Positions 49,899 through 59,486 of a stretch of DNA of 64,000 nucleotides are shown here, piece by piece. The position numbers and the translations under genes are program-made. The notes under the pieces are model-generated. The model did not search any database, was not told the DNA's origin, and was given only the letters and a program-made list of their open reading frames with translations. Position 1 is the stretch's first letter. The number at the start of each line of letters is the position of its first letter. The DNA is from CAVQXR01 sp963717955 (lineage in GTDB: Bacteria; Actinomycetota; Thermoleophilia; Gaiellales; Gaiellaceae). The stretch is taken from assembly GCA_963717955.1 (NCBI GenBank), contig CAVQXR010000002.1:496001-560000 (forward strand), given 5' to 3'.

Positions 49899-51506
49899 TC
49901 AGTCGGAGGGTGCCGGTTCCCTGCGGCCCATGAGCAGGTACGCGAACGGCGCCGCAAAGGCGACGAGAAGCAGCGCCGGGAGCGCCGCGCGGGAGTAGGC
50001 GCCCGTCGAGGTGAACTTCCAGACCTCGGTCGCGAGCGTCTCGAACCCGATCGGACGCAGCAGGAGCGTGGCCGGCAGCTCCTTCATCGTGCTCAGGAAG
50101 ACGAGCGCCGCGCCGGCGAGGATGCCGGCTCGCGCCAGCGGGAGCGTGACGGAGGCGAACACGGGGAGCGGGCTACGCCCGAGGCCGTACGCAGCCTCCT
50201 CGAGGCGAGGGCTGACTCCGGCGAGGGCGGAGCTCGAGCCGGCGAGAGCCTGCGGGAGGAAGCGGACCGTGTAGGCGAACAGGAGCAGGCCGATCGTCTG
50301 GTACACGGGCTCGGCGTACCGTGCACCGAAGAAGACGAGAGAGAGCGCGATCACGATCCCGGGCAGGGCGTTCGGGACGTACGCGGCCCCTCCGACCACG
50401 CGCGCGAGCGTCGTGTCGCTGCGCCGGCCGAACAGGGCGACGGGGAGCGCGGCGAGGGTCGCGATCCCCGCCGCCGCGACCGAGGCCCAGAGGGAGTTGA
50501 CGGCCGGGAGCCAGGCCTCGCTCATGTCGTCGCCGCGCGAGACCGCGCGGGCGAGCCAGTAGCCGAGGACCGCGAGGGGCACGAACAGGAACACGGCCAG
50601 GCACGCGCCGACACAGGCGAACGCCGGCCAGCGCCAGCGGCCCAGCGGGAGCTGCCGCGCGGGGCGTGACGTCCCGCGCCCGAGCGCGTGGAACCGGCGT
50701 CCACGCCGCGAGCGCTCCTCGAACAGGAGCACGAGCGCGGTGAACACGACCAGCACGAGCGCGAGGATGGCCGCGGGGGTCCGGTCGAACAGGGCCTTGT
50801 ACTGCAGGAAGATCGCCCGTGTCAGCGCCTGGTATTGCATCAGCGCCACGGCGCCGAAGTCGGAGAGCGCGTAGAGGGCGACGAGCAGCGACCCGGCCGC
50901 GAGCGACGGGCGGAGGCCGGGCAGCGTGACCCGGGCGAACGTCGCCAGCGGCGATCGGCCGAGGCCGCGAGAGGCTTCCTCGAGGCTCGGGTCCATGCTG
51001 CGCAGGGCGGCGGCCGTGAGCAGGTACACGTAGGGGTAGCTCGAGAGCGTGAGTGCCACGAGCGCGCCCGGAAAGCCGTAGATCTCGGGGATCCGGTCGA
51101 CTCCGAGCGGGCCGAGGACGAGCTGCTGGACCAGGCCCTTGGGACCGAACGCCCCGAGCAGCGCGAGGGCGGCGACGTAGCTCGGGATCACGAGCGGGAG
51201 CGCGGCGAGGACCGCGATCATCCTCCGGCCCGGGAGGTCTGTCCGCGTCACGAGCCAGGCGAGCGAGACGCCGACGACCGCGGAGCAGAGCGTGACCGCC
51301 GCGACGAGCGCCCCGGTCCTGAGCAGCAGCTCGAGGGTGCTCCGGCGCGTGAGGATCGCCCACGCCTCGCCGCTCCCGGCCGCCCGGACGACGAGGTAGA
51401 CGAGCGGGAGCAGCGCGAGGCCGACGACGCAGCAGGCTGTGACCGCGAGGGCCAGCGGCCGCCGCGCCGGCGCCCTCGCGACGCCGGCCGCCGGCCCGCT
51501 CGTCAC
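49899..51506 (-). CDS. Iron(III) ABC transporter permease (FbpB-type, fused double domain)
   Basis: A 535-residue permease with about twelve helices in two halves. Each half has an ABC coupling motif: EEASRGLGRSPLATFARVTLPGLRPSL near 180 and EEAAYGLGRSPLPVFASVTLPLARAGI near 450. The duplicated layout is typical of iron and thiamine importers. It overlaps the binding-protein gene by 4 bases and is last in the operon. Confidence 0.92.
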   Translation of the reverse strand: MTSGPAAGVARAPARRPLALAVTACCVVGLALLPLVYLVVRAAGSGEAWAILTRRSTLELLLRTGALVAAVTLCSAVVGVSLAWLVTRTDLPGRRMIAVLAALPLVIPSYVAALALLGAFGPKGLVQQLVLGPLGVDRIPEIYGFPGALVALTLSSYPYVYLLTAAALRSMDPSLEEASRGLGRSPLATFARVTLPGLRPSLAAGSLLVALYALSDFGAVALMQYQALTRAIFLQYKALFDRTPAAILALVLVVFTALVLLFEERSRRGRRFHALGRGTSRPARQLPLGRWRWPAFACVGACLAVFLFVPLAVLGYWLARAVSRGDDMSEAWLPAVNSLWASVAAAGIATLAALPVALFGRRSDTTLARVVGGAAYVPNALPGIVIALSLVFFGARYAEPVYQTIGLLLFAYTVRFLPQALAGSSSALAGVSPRLEEAAYGLGRSPLPVFASVTLPLARAGILAGAALVFLSTMKELPATLLLRPIGFETLATEVWKFTSTGAYSRAALPALLLVAFAAPFAYLLMGRREPAPSD

Positions 51507-52528
51507 AACGTGTATCCGAGCTCGTTCAAGAGCAGCAGGGTCTCCTCGAGCTCCGCGCCGAGATCGCCGAGCGGGACGTCGGGGCCCTCGAGCGAATCGA
51601 GCGGCGGCAGGCCCGCGGCAGCCGCCGCGCCCGCGATGAGCGGATACTCGGCCTCCTCGGCCTCCTCGGCGTAGAAGCGCTGGCTCTCGTCGGAGAGGAG
51701 GAAGTCGACGAATTGACGGGCCGCGTCGGGGTTCTCGCCGCTCGAGAGGATGCCGACGCCCGCCGCATTGACGAGCGCGCCGGGATCGTCACCGGGAAGG
51801 AAGTGGTTCGCGGCGGGGGCGTCGGGCTGCTCCTCCTTGAGCAGGCCGAGGTAGTAGTGGTTGACGAGGCCGAGCTCGATCTCCCCGGTGGCGACCGCCT
51901 CGACGATCTGCGAGTTCTTCTCGTAGAGCTTCGGCTCGTTCTCCATCACGGCCTCGAGCCACGCCCGCGTCTGCTCCTCGCCGAGCGTGAGCCGCATCGC
52001 GGACACGAACGCCTGGAACGACGCATTCGTGGGGGCGATCCCGAGCTTGCCCTTCCACCTCGGGTCCGCCAGCTCGAGCACGGAGGCGGGAAGCTCGTCC
52101 TCGCCCAGCGCATCGGTGTTGTAGACGATCACGCGGACGCGACCCGATGTCCCGACCCAGCGCCCGTCCGGATCGCGGTACCGTTCGGGAACGCGGTCGA
52201 GCGTCTCCTCGGGAAGCTCCGCGAGCTGTCCGGTCTGCGCCACCGCGCCGAGCGCTCCGGCGTCCTGGGCGAAGAAGACGTCGGCCGGGCTGTTGTCGCC
52301 CTCCTCGGCGATCGTCGCCGCGAGCTCGGCGCTGTCGCCGTAGCGCACGTCGAGCTCGATCCCCGTCCGGGCCTCGAAGGCCAGAAACAGGGGTTCGACG
52401 ATCTCCTCCTCGCGGCCGGAGTACACGGTCAGCGTGGAGCCGGCGAGGCCCTCCTGTCCGGTCGCGGCATCCTCGCCCGAGCCACCGCACGCGGCGAGCC
52501 CGAGCGCGAGGGCGGCGGCGAGGATCAC
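51503..52528 (-). CDS. Iron(III) ABC transporter substrate-binding lipoprotein (FbpA-like)
   Basis: A 341-residue binding protein. The signal AAALALGLAACGG ends in a lipobox with Cys14. LTVYSGREEEIVEPLFLAFEARTGIELDVRYGDSAELAATI begins the mature domain, and GLVNHYYLGLL supplies a YY pair typical of the iron site in FbpA proteins. The start is GTG 52528, but the 4 codons before it (CTG AAG CAG CTC) would add the positive charge a signal peptide normally has, so the true start may lie upstream. Confidence 0.92.
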   Translation of the reverse strand: MILAAALALGLAACGGSGEDAATGQEGLAGSTLTVYSGREEEIVEPLFLAFEARTGIELDVRYGDSAELAATIAEEGDNSPADVFFAQDAGALGAVAQTGQLAELPEETLDRVPERYRDPDGRWVGTSGRVRVIVYNTDALGEDELPASVLELADPRWKGKLGIAPTNASFQAFVSAMRLTLGEEQTRAWLEAVMENEPKLYEKNSQIVEAVATGEIELGLVNHYYLGLLKEEQPDAPAANHFLPGDDPGALVNAAGVGILSSGENPDAARQFVDFLLSDESQRFYAEEAEEAEYPLIAGAAAAAGLPPLDSLEGPDVPLGDLGAELEETLLLLNELGYTL

Positions 52529-52585
52529 GAGCTGCTTCAGCTCCCCCTCCTTCGACGGCGGTGGCTGTGCCGACCGCGTAAGTTG

Positions 52586-52599
52586 TTAGGGAGACCTTA
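52586..52599. promoter_or_regulatory. Imperfect iron-box-like site ahead of the binding protein
   Basis: TTAGGGAGACCTTA has the arms of a DtxR/IdeR box with one mismatch and sits 58 bases before the lipoprotein start. A second pairing, ACCTT / AAGGT, overlaps it. Weaker than the box at 53715. Confidence 0.35.
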
Positions 52600-52614
52600 T
52601 AGAAAAGGTAAGGC

Positions 52615-53646
52615 TCAACTCATTTCAGTGGAGAAGACGGCGACGCGTCCGTGGTGCGGGTTCAGCGCCACCCGGGCGCCGAGCGGAACGACCTCGGTGG
52701 AAGGGCGGTGCGCGCACAGCGTGGTGCCGTCGGCCAGACGGACCCGGTAGAAGACGTCGTGTCCCCGGAACTCGCGGCCGACGACCTCGCAGGTGCCTGC
52801 CGGATCGGGCGCGAGCTCGAGCAGCTCCGGGCGGACGAGGACGTCGACGGCACGGCTGCCGTTCGCGTGCACCGGGTGGAAGCACCCGACCGGCGTCTCG
52901 ACCACGTCGCCGTCGACCGTGCCGGGGAGGAAGTTCGCGGCGCCCACGAAGGCGGCAGCCCAGCGCGTGCAGGGCTCGTAGTACAGCTCCTCGGGCACGC
53001 CGGACTGGACGATGTGCCCATCGTGCATCAGGGCGATCCGGTCCGCGAGCGAGAACGCCTCCTCGCGATCGTGGGTGACCAGCACGACCGTCGCGCCGAT
53101 CGCGCGGAGGATCTCCGCCAGCTCGTCCCGCATCTCGCCCCGAAGCAGCGGATCGATGTTGCTCCACGGCTCGTCGAGGAGGATCACCGCCGGCCCGGGC
53201 GCCAGCGAGCGAGCGAGCGCCACGCGCTGCTGCTGGCCGCCGGACAGCTCGTGCGGGTAGCGGTGGGCGAGCTCGCCGAGCCCCACGAGGTCGAGCACCT
53301 CGCGAACCCGCCCAGGACGGTCGCGGCGCTGCAGGCCGTAGCCGACGTTGTGCTCGACGGTCATGTGCGGGAACAGCGCGAAGTCCTGGAAGACCATGCC
53401 GACGCGCCGGGCGTCCGGTGGCACCCAGGCCGGGCCGGCGACGGGCGCCCCGTCGATGGCGATCGTGCCCCGGTCGGGCTCCTCGAAGCCGGCGACGAGC
53501 CGGAGGAGCGTCGTCTTGCCGCATCCGCTGGGCCCGAGCAGTGCCACGAACTCGCCGCGACCGACCGAGAGTTGCTCGATGTCGACCGCGACCGTCCGGC
53601 CGAAGCGCTTCACGACCCGGCTCATCTCGATCATCGGTGTCTGCAT
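52615..53646 (-). CDS. Iron(III) ABC transporter ATP-binding protein (FbpC-like)
   Basis: A 343-residue ATPase. Walker A LLGPSGCGKTTLLRLVAG, Q-loop FQDFALFPHMTVEHNVGYGL, signature ELSGGQQQRVALARSLA, Walker B VILLDEPWSNID and the His-switch VTHDREEAF are complete. The C-terminal TOBE-like domain (DVLVRPELLELAPD) is typical of FbpC/PotA. Start ATG 53646 (MQTPMIEMSRVVKRFG) is preferred over an upstream in-frame start because a promoter box lies between. Confidence 0.93.
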   Translation of the reverse strand: MQTPMIEMSRVVKRFGRTVAVDIEQLSVGRGEFVALLGPSGCGKTTLLRLVAGFEEPDRGTIAIDGAPVAGPAWVPPDARRVGMVFQDFALFPHMTVEHNVGYGLQRRDRPGRVREVLDLVGLGELAHRYPHELSGGQQQRVALARSLAPGPAVILLDEPWSNIDPLLRGEMRDELAEILRAIGATVVLVTHDREEAFSLADRIALMHDGHIVQSGVPEELYYEPCTRWAAAFVGAANFLPGTVDGDVVETPVGCFHPVHANGSRAVDVLVRPELLELAPDPAGTCEVVGREFRGHDVFYRVRLADGTTLCAHRPSTEVVPLGARVALNPHHGRVAVFSTEMS

Positions 53647-53714
53647 TGAGCCCATTGGAAGGGTGACCTTACAGGAGCCCGGGCCGTCCGAGTAAGTCCG
53701 ACCATTGTTGGAAA

Positions 53715-53728
53715 TAAGGCTAGCCTTA
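53715..53728. promoter_or_regulatory. IdeR/DtxR-type iron box
   Basis: TAAGGCTAGCCTTA is a perfect 14-bp palindrome and matches the core of actinobacterial IdeR/DtxR sites (TTAGG...CCTAA). It lies 69 bases upstream of the iron-transporter ATPase start. Iron-replete repression is expected. Confidence 0.8.
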
Positions 53729-53816
53729 CACGGCAGGGAAGGCAAGTGACCGAGACGCCTGGGCCCGCCGTTCCCTACCGCGTAGTCCGGTCCCGCCGTG
53801 TGGCTAGTGTTCGGGC

Positions 53817-54260
53817 GTGTCCGTGTACATCTGTCCGAACTGCAAGCGGCGCGCGATCGACGAGGATGGCCGCGAGGGGTTGTCCCACCAGCCGATCGGT
53901 TGCTCGGCCTGCGGCTTCGGGTTCCTGTTCGAGCTGCTCGAGGACTACTACCCGGGGCCGAACACCGGTTTCGTCGTGTGCGACCGCGACCGTCGGGTGC
54001 TCGCGATCGGGCGGGGCGTGCTCGAGCTCACGGGCTATCGGGAGAAGGACGTGCTCGGCCACGAGCTCATGGAGGGCTTCGCGCTCCGGGCCGAGAACGG
54101 CGAGGATCCGGCGGCGGTCGCGCTCGAATGGGGCGTCCGGAGGCTCGGGCAGCAGCTGGTGATGCGGATGCGCTCCGGAACCGAGAAGAGCCTGGTCTGC
54201 GACTTCTTCCCTGGCTACGACGAGGACGGCGGTCTCCTCGTCGCGCTCTCCCCGGGCTAG
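53817..54260 (+). CDS. Zinc-ribbon PAS-domain protein
   Basis: A 147-residue protein. Residues 6-32 carry two CxxC pairs (CPNCKRR and CSACGFG), then a PAS domain from FELLEDYYPGPNTGFVVCDRDRRVLAIGRGVLELTGYREKDVLGHELMEGF to the end. It could sense a small ligand or redox state. It shares its last 4 bases with the convergent cyclase gene. No output domain is present. Confidence 0.75.
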   Translation: MSVYICPNCKRRAIDEDGREGLSHQPIGCSACGFGFLFELLEDYYPGPNTGFVVCDRDRRVLAIGRGVLELTGYREKDVLGHELMEGFALRAENGEDPAAVALEWGVRRLGQQLVMRMRSGTEKSLVCDFFPGYDEDGGLLVALSPG

Positions 54261-57200
54261 ACGTCCCCCGGGTCCGCGCCCACCGAACGGTAGAAGTCGA
54301 GCGCGCGCTCGAGCTGTTGCGAGGCCCGGTCGGCTGCCCCGGACGCGCGCAGCAGCGGAACGCTTCGCAGCCGGGCGAGCGCCTCGTCGGGCCGGGCGCC
54401 GATGTCCTCGTAGATCGCCGCCGCCTCGAGCGGGCGCCCCTCGGCCAACGCCTTCGCGGCCTCGAGCCACGGGGTGGCCTTGCCGACATGGGCGGTCGCC
54501 TCGGCGAGGCGGGGGCCGATGCCCAGATCGGCGAGCACCGCGGCGAGGTCGTTCAACCACAGGAAGGCGGTCGGGGTCTTGCCGCTGAATGCCACGAGCT
54601 CCAGCAGCTCGGCCGCCCGGGCCTCCGCTTCCTCCCGCTGCCCGGCGGCGAGCGAGGCGCGCGCCACGAAGGCGAGGCCCGGGTAGAGCGCCTGCGGATC
54701 GAGCGCCCCCCGCCCGAAGGCGAGCGCCTGCTCTGCATCCCCGAGCGCCGCAGCGACGTCGCCGCGGGCGAGCGCGATCCGGCCGCGGGTGACCCGCGCA
54801 TAGGGCTCCTGGTAGTGACGGTGCCCCGCAGCGGTCCGCTCCAGGAACGCATTCGCCCGCTCGAGCGCCTCGTCCCAGCGTCCGTCCCAGTAGGCCTCGC
54901 CGGCGAGCTCGGCCTCGAGCCACTCGATCCCGCGGACCTCGCCGAAACGCTCGGCGGCCAGCTGTGCCTCGGCCCGGTGAACCGCTGCTCGCCGCAGGTC
55001 GCCGAGGTCCATCAGCGTGTCGGCGAAGTTGATGCGGCCCGCGACGCACTCGTGTGAGCCGAGCTCTTCGAGGAGGCCGATCCCGCGCTCGTAATCGCCG
55101 AGTGCCGAGGTGTCACCCATCTCGACACGGGCGTCCGCGATGATGATCGTCGCCTCGGCCCGCAGGTCGTCGAGGCCGAGATCCTCGGCCATCGAGAGGG
55201 CGAACCCGGCAGCGGCGACCGCCGCCTCGCTCTCGGCGGCGAGCAGCAGGCTCTTGGCGAGCACGAGCGTGACCCGGGCCTTGCTCCGCGAGGGAGGCGC
55301 GTTCTCGAGCAGCGAGAGGGCGCCGCGGTAGCTCGCGATGCTCGCCTCCTGGTGTCCCCGGAACCAGGCGAGCTTGCCGAGCAGCGCTTCGACCTCCGCG
55401 GCCGTGCCGCGATCGCCGGCGGCGAGAAGCGCGTCGCGGGCCTCGGTCAGCTCCACCGCGCCACCGTGCTCCGACCAGAACAGCGCCTCGCCCTGCCGGA
55501 AGCGCAGGCGCGGCCATTCCGGGTCGTCACGCGCGGTGAGCTCGAGCGCGCCGTCGTAGAGCCGCGCCGCGGACGCGTAGCTTCGGAGCGTCGCGGCACG
55601 ATCCCCCGCCAGCGCGAGGGCCGCCCTCGCCGGCCGTTCCACGGCCGACGTGTCGCGGCCGAGGGCGCGTGCGAGCTCGAGCGCGACGCGATAGTGGTGG
55701 GCGCAGGTGTCGGCGTGCTCGACCGCGCCGAGCGACTCGATCCACCCGGCGGCGAGCACGTGCTTGTCGGCCCTCCGCGAACGGGTGATTCGCTCATAGG
55801 CGACGTCCCGGACGAGGAGGTGGCGGAAGGCGTACTCGACCTCGCCCTCGACGGTGGAGCGACGGTTGCGGCGGACGAATTGCTTGCGTTCGAGGCCCCG
55901 GAGGCACTCCTCCGTTCGCAGCCTCGGGGCAGAGCCCACGTGTCCCACAGCGCCGAGCCAGAAGACGGGGCCGAGGACCGCGGCATCCTGAAGCGTCGCC
56001 TTCTCGGCAGGCGAGAGCGTGTCGAGGCGCGCCTCGATGATGCCGTGAACGGAGTCTGGGACGGGCATGTCCCCGTCACCTGCGGTCGCCCCGCGCTCGG
56101 TGAGCATGCGCACGAACTCCTCCGCGTAGAGCGGGTTCCCGCCCGCCCGCGTGACCAGCTTCGGCGCGTGCTCGGTGGGAAGCCCGGCATCCTCGAGGAG
56201 GCCGGTCACGAGCTCGGCGGCCTCGTCGTCGGGGAGCGGCGAGAGCGAGATCGTCACCGCGTTCGGCTTGCCACCTCCCCAGTCGGAACGCCGGCCGAGA
56301 AGCTCCGGTCTCGCCGTGCAGACGACGAGGAGCGGTGCGCCGGCCGCCCAGTCCACGAGGTGGTCGATGAAGGCGAGCAGGCCGTCGTCGGCCCAGTGCA
56401 GGTCCTCGAAGACGAGCACGGTCGGGCGCTGCTCCGCGAGCGCTTCGATGAATCGGCGCCAGGCGGCGAACTCCGCGACCGCGTCGCCGCCGCCGGGATG
56501 CGTCCGGGAGATCCCGACCAGCCGCTGCAGATGCTCCTCGACGCGGCGTGCCTCCTGCTCGTCGGCGACGAGGTCAACGACCTCGCGGTGGAGCTTGCCG
56601 GCCGCCTCGTCGGTCGAATCGGTCTCGAGCACGCCGGCCTGGGCCTTGGCGATCTGGGCGAGCGGCCAGTACGCGATGCCTTCTCCGTAGGGAGGGCAGG
56701 CTCCGCGGCGCCAGTGCACGAGGTCCGGATGGTTCTCGACCACGGCGGAGAGCTCGAGCACGAGGCGCGACTTCCCGATCCCCGGCGCGCCGACGAGTGT
56801 CACGAGCTGCACCGACCGCTCGTTGCGCGCCCGCGCGAAGGTGTCGCAGAGCAGCTGCATCTCGTCAGACCGTCCGACGAGAGGTGCGCGACCGCGCTCG
56901 CGGATGTCCGTGCCGATCAGCGCGCGGGCCGCAACCGCTCGCCACGCCAGGACGGGCTCTGCCTTTCCCTTCGCATCGATCGGCTCGAATGCCTCGTACT
57001 CGATGGCGCGTGCCGTCCGCACATACGTCTTCTCCCCGACGAGGACGCCGTTCACGGGTGCGGCGCTCTCGAGCCGCGAAGCGACGTTGACGAAGTCGGC
57101 GACGATTCGCTCTCCCTCGTTCGGCGAGAGATCGGGCTTCACGAGCGCCTCGCCCGTGTTGACGCCGATCCGCACCGCGAGCGGGGACTCGTCGCCGCGC

Positions 57201-57571
57201 TCCTCCAGCTCGAGGGCGGCGTCCCGGATCGCCAGCGCCGCACGGACGGCGCGCTCGGGATCGTCCTCGTGTGCCGTCGGCATGCCGAAGACGGCCATCA
57301 CGCCATCGCCGATGAACTTCTCGACCACGCCGCCCGCCTTCGCGATCTCCCGGCGCATCCCGGCATGCACCGGCTCGATCAGCCGGCGGACGTCCTCGGG
57401 GTCGAGCCGGTCGGCGCGGCTCGTGAAGCCGACGATGTCCGCGAAGAGCACGGTCACCTGCTTGCGCTCCTCGAAGACGGGGACGGGGCCCGAATCGATC
57501 AGGGCGCCGCACGCCGGACAGAAGCGAAACGCCTCCGGGCTCGCCTCGCCACAGCTCGAGCAGACGGCCAT
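54257..57571 (-). CDS. Class III nucleotidyl cyclase-ATPase-TPR regulator
   Basis: A 1104-residue signalling protein. Residues 4-21 are a CxxC-CxxC zinc ribbon. Residues 35-215 are a class III cyclase catalytic domain: metal Asp45 (VTVLFADIVGFTSR) and Asp89 (EKFIGDGVMAVFG) and the VNVASRLES transition-state pair are present, so it looks active. An AAA ATPase follows (Walker A VGAPGIGKSRLV, Walker B VLVFEDLHWADDG), then a long helical/TPR region to the end. This class is abundant in actinobacteria. Effector and target are unknown. No DNA-binding domain is seen. Confidence 0.9.
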   Translation of the reverse strand: MAVCSSCGEASPEAFRFCPACGALIDSGPVPVFEERKQVTVLFADIVGFTSRADRLDPEDVRRLIEPVHAGMRREIAKAGGVVEKFIGDGVMAVFGMPTAHEDDPERAVRAALAIRDAALELEERGDESPLAVRIGVNTGEALVKPDLSPNEGERIVADFVNVASRLESAAPVNGVLVGEKTYVRTARAIEYEAFEPIDAKGKAEPVLAWRAVAARALIGTDIRERGRAPLVGRSDEMQLLCDTFARARNERSVQLVTLVGAPGIGKSRLVLELSAVVENHPDLVHWRRGACPPYGEGIAYWPLAQIAKAQAGVLETDSTDEAAGKLHREVVDLVADEQEARRVEEHLQRLVGISRTHPGGGDAVAEFAAWRRFIEALAEQRPTVLVFEDLHWADDGLLAFIDHLVDWAAGAPLLVVCTARPELLGRRSDWGGGKPNAVTISLSPLPDDEAAELVTGLLEDAGLPTEHAPKLVTRAGGNPLYAEEFVRMLTERGATAGDGDMPVPDSVHGIIEARLDTLSPAEKATLQDAAVLGPVFWLGAVGHVGSAPRLRTEECLRGLERKQFVRRNRRSTVEGEVEYAFRHLLVRDVAYERITRSRRADKHVLAAGWIESLGAVEHADTCAHHYRVALELARALGRDTSAVERPARAALALAGDRAATLRSYASAARLYDGALELTARDDPEWPRLRFRQGEALFWSEHGGAVELTEARDALLAAGDRGTAAEVEALLGKLAWFRGHQEASIASYRGALSLLENAPPSRSKARVTLVLAKSLLLAAESEAAVAAAGFALSMAEDLGLDDLRAEATIIIADARVEMGDTSALGDYERGIGLLEELGSHECVAGRINFADTLMDLGDLRRAAVHRAEAQLAAERFGEVRGIEWLEAELAGEAYWDGRWDEALERANAFLERTAAGHRHYQEPYARVTRGRIALARGDVAAALGDAEQALAFGRGALDPQALYPGLAFVARASLAAGQREEAEARAAELLELVAFSGKTPTAFLWLNDLAAVLADLGIGPRLAEATAHVGKATPWLEAAKALAEGRPLEAAAIYEDIGARPDEALARLRSVPLLRASGAADRASQQLERALDFYRSVGADPGDV

Positions 57572-57652
57572 GATCAGAGCCTACTCGCGAGGCGCGGTAG
57601 TCTTGCCGGGACATGACCGACGGGCTGATCGGACGGCAGCGAGCGGGGGACG

Positions 57653-57829
57653 ATGGGTGATAAGGACGGTGCGGCTCGGCCGGCGGGCAAGCTCAGGCGC
57701 CGGCTCGACCGTGCGGCAGTCGGTGCGCTCATGAGCGTGCTCGTGTTCCTGGTCGAGCGACGGTTGAACAAGGTCGTCCGGCGGAGCCGCCGACCGGCGC
57801 ACGCCACCCCCACCGTCCGGGTGCGCTAG
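57653..57829 (+). CDS. 58-residue basic amphipathic protein
   Basis: Reads MGDKDGAARPAGKLRRRLDRAAVG, a hydrophobic segment ALMSVLVFLVERRLN, and a basic tail KVVRRSRRPAHATPTVRVR. AGCGGGGG lies before the ATG but is weak. It sits divergently from the cyclase gene and ends inside the left arm of an inverted repeat. Real but unrecognised; moderately supported. Confidence 0.45.
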   Translation: MGDKDGAARPAGKLRRRLDRAAVGALMSVLVFLVERRLNKVVRRSRRPAHATPTVRVR

Positions 57830-57879
57830 TGCTCCGTCTCGGAATTCCCTTGACGGCGATTTCTGAGACGGAGCACTAG
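57826..57879. terminator. 15-bp perfect inverted repeat, bidirectional terminator
   Basis: CTAGTGCTCCGTCTC (57826-57840) pairs exactly with 57865-57879 across a 24-base AT-richer spacer. The left arm holds the stop codon of the small gene and the right arm the stop region of the convergent UbiB gene. Confidence 0.7.
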
Positions 57880-59486
57880 CCCCGTAGCAGATCGACGAGC
57901 AGCACAAGGGCGAGCAACCCTCCGATCGTGCCGAGCAGGATCGGGACCCAGCTCGCCACCTGGGCTGCGTCTGCCGTGATGCCGGTGGCGACGATGCACG
58001 TGCCCGCGACCGCAGCGACCGCGAAGCGGCGGCCGGCCCGGCGGATCGTCTCCTCGACGCCTTCGGTGCCGCTGAACCGCACCTGCAGGTTCGCTCCCGG
58101 CCGGGCGCCGACCAGTCGCTCGAGCGACTCGACCACCCGCGTCGTGCGCAACCTGAGCTTCTGGGCCTCGTAGAGGAGGCTCTGACCGGTCAGACCCTCA
58201 CGGGCGCGGGAAGCCATGTCCTTGAAGACGAAGGCACCGGCGACCGAGAACGGGTCGAGCCCGGGGTCGAGCTGCGCAGCGGCGAGCTGCATCTGCGCGA
58301 GCGCCTTCCCGGCGAGCGCGAGCGACGACGGCAGGCGAACTCCGTGGTCGGCTGCGACCTCGGTCATCGACTGGAGCACGGGCCCGAGCTGGATGTCCCT
58401 GATCGTGGCTCCGGCGAAGCGGTTGACGATCACCGCGAGGTCTCCCTGCAGGGCGCGGATGTCGATGTCGTCCCGCTGGTCGTCGCCGGACAGCATCAGG
58501 GTCGTGTCGGTGAGGAACGCGACATCGCGACGTCCGAACGCCATCAGCACGAGCAGGAGCAGCTCGCGGGTCTGCCGATCGACCTCGCCGGTCATACCGA
58601 GGTCGAGGAAGTAGATGCGGTCGTTCCACCACTTGAGGTTGCCGGGGTGCGGGTCGGCGTGGAAGAAGCCGTCGCCGAGGATCTGCTGGTAGAAGGACTC
58701 GATCAGCTCACGCGCCGCCTGCTTCCGGGCATCGCCGGCCGGGGCGCTGCCGATCGGCCCCCCCTCGATCTCCTCGAGCACGAGCAGGCGCGCGCTGGAC
58801 AGCTCGTGGTAGACGGCGGGAACGCCGAGGCGCGAATACGGCGCGAGGAGCACGCGGATCCGCTCCACGTTCGCGGCCTCCTGACGGAAGTCCAGCTCCC
58901 GTTTCAGCGAGGCGGAGAGGTGCTCGATGATCGCCGGGAAGTCCACCACCTGACGGAACACCGGGCGTGAGACGGTCTTCTGGGCAAAGCGGTCGAGAAG
59001 GCCGAGATCGCGGTAGATGTCGCCGGCGGCCGCCGGCCGCTGCACCTTGACGACGACCCGCGCGCCCACCTCCAGCTTCGCGCGGTGCACCTGGGCGATC
59101 GTGCCGGCCGCGAGAGGGTCGGGGTCGATCGACTCGAACACGTCCTCCCAGGGGACGCCGAGCTCCTGCTCCATCACCGAGACGACCTCGCCTTCCGTCA
59201 GCGGCGTGACGTGCTCCTGGAGGGTCGCGAGCTCGTCGATGAACTCGGGCGGCAGGAGATCCGGACGGGTCGAGAGAATCTGCCCGAGCTTCGCGAACGT
59301 GGGGCCGAGCTGCTCGAGGACGGCGCGCAGCTGCTCGGCCTGCGCTCGCCGGGCGGTGGAGCTCGTTGCGGGGTTCGCGAAAATCTGCGCCAGCCCGCTC
59401 CGGCGGAGGATTCGCGCGATCTCGGTCGCCCGTCCGAACAGCTGCCCCTCGACGTCGGGAGGGCCCGGCGCGGCCCGGCGCCTCAC
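57876..59486 (-). CDS. ABC1/UbiB-family atypical kinase
   Basis: A 536-residue UbiB/ADCK-type protein. LGPTFAKLGQILSTRPDLLPPEFIDEL is the KxGQ motif, GTIAQVHRAKLEVGARVVVKVQRP is the nucleotide loop with lysine, DGFFHADPHPGNLKW and YFLDLGMTG are the catalytic-loop and metal motifs. Two C-terminal helices (FAVAAVAGTCIVATG and LGTIGGLLALVLLVDLL) anchor it. It is thought to act in quinone or lipid pathways as an ATPase. GTG start overlaps the Usp gene stop by 4 bases. Confidence 0.9.
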   Translation of the reverse strand: MRRRAAPGPPDVEGQLFGRATEIARILRRSGLAQIFANPATSSTARRAQAEQLRAVLEQLGPTFAKLGQILSTRPDLLPPEFIDELATLQEHVTPLTEGEVVSVMEQELGVPWEDVFESIDPDPLAAGTIAQVHRAKLEVGARVVVKVQRPAAAGDIYRDLGLLDRFAQKTVSRPVFRQVVDFPAIIEHLSASLKRELDFRQEAANVERIRVLLAPYSRLGVPAVYHELSSARLLVLEEIEGGPIGSAPAGDARKQAARELIESFYQQILGDGFFHADPHPGNLKWWNDRIYFLDLGMTGEVDRQTRELLLLVLMAFGRRDVAFLTDTTLMLSGDDQRDDIDIRALQGDLAVIVNRFAGATIRDIQLGPVLQSMTEVAADHGVRLPSSLALAGKALAQMQLAAAQLDPGLDPFSVAGAFVFKDMASRAREGLTGQSLLYEAQKLRLRTTRVVESLERLVGARPGANLQVRFSGTEGVEETIRRAGRRFAVAAVAGTCIVATGITADAAQVASWVPILLGTIGGLLALVLLVDLLRG

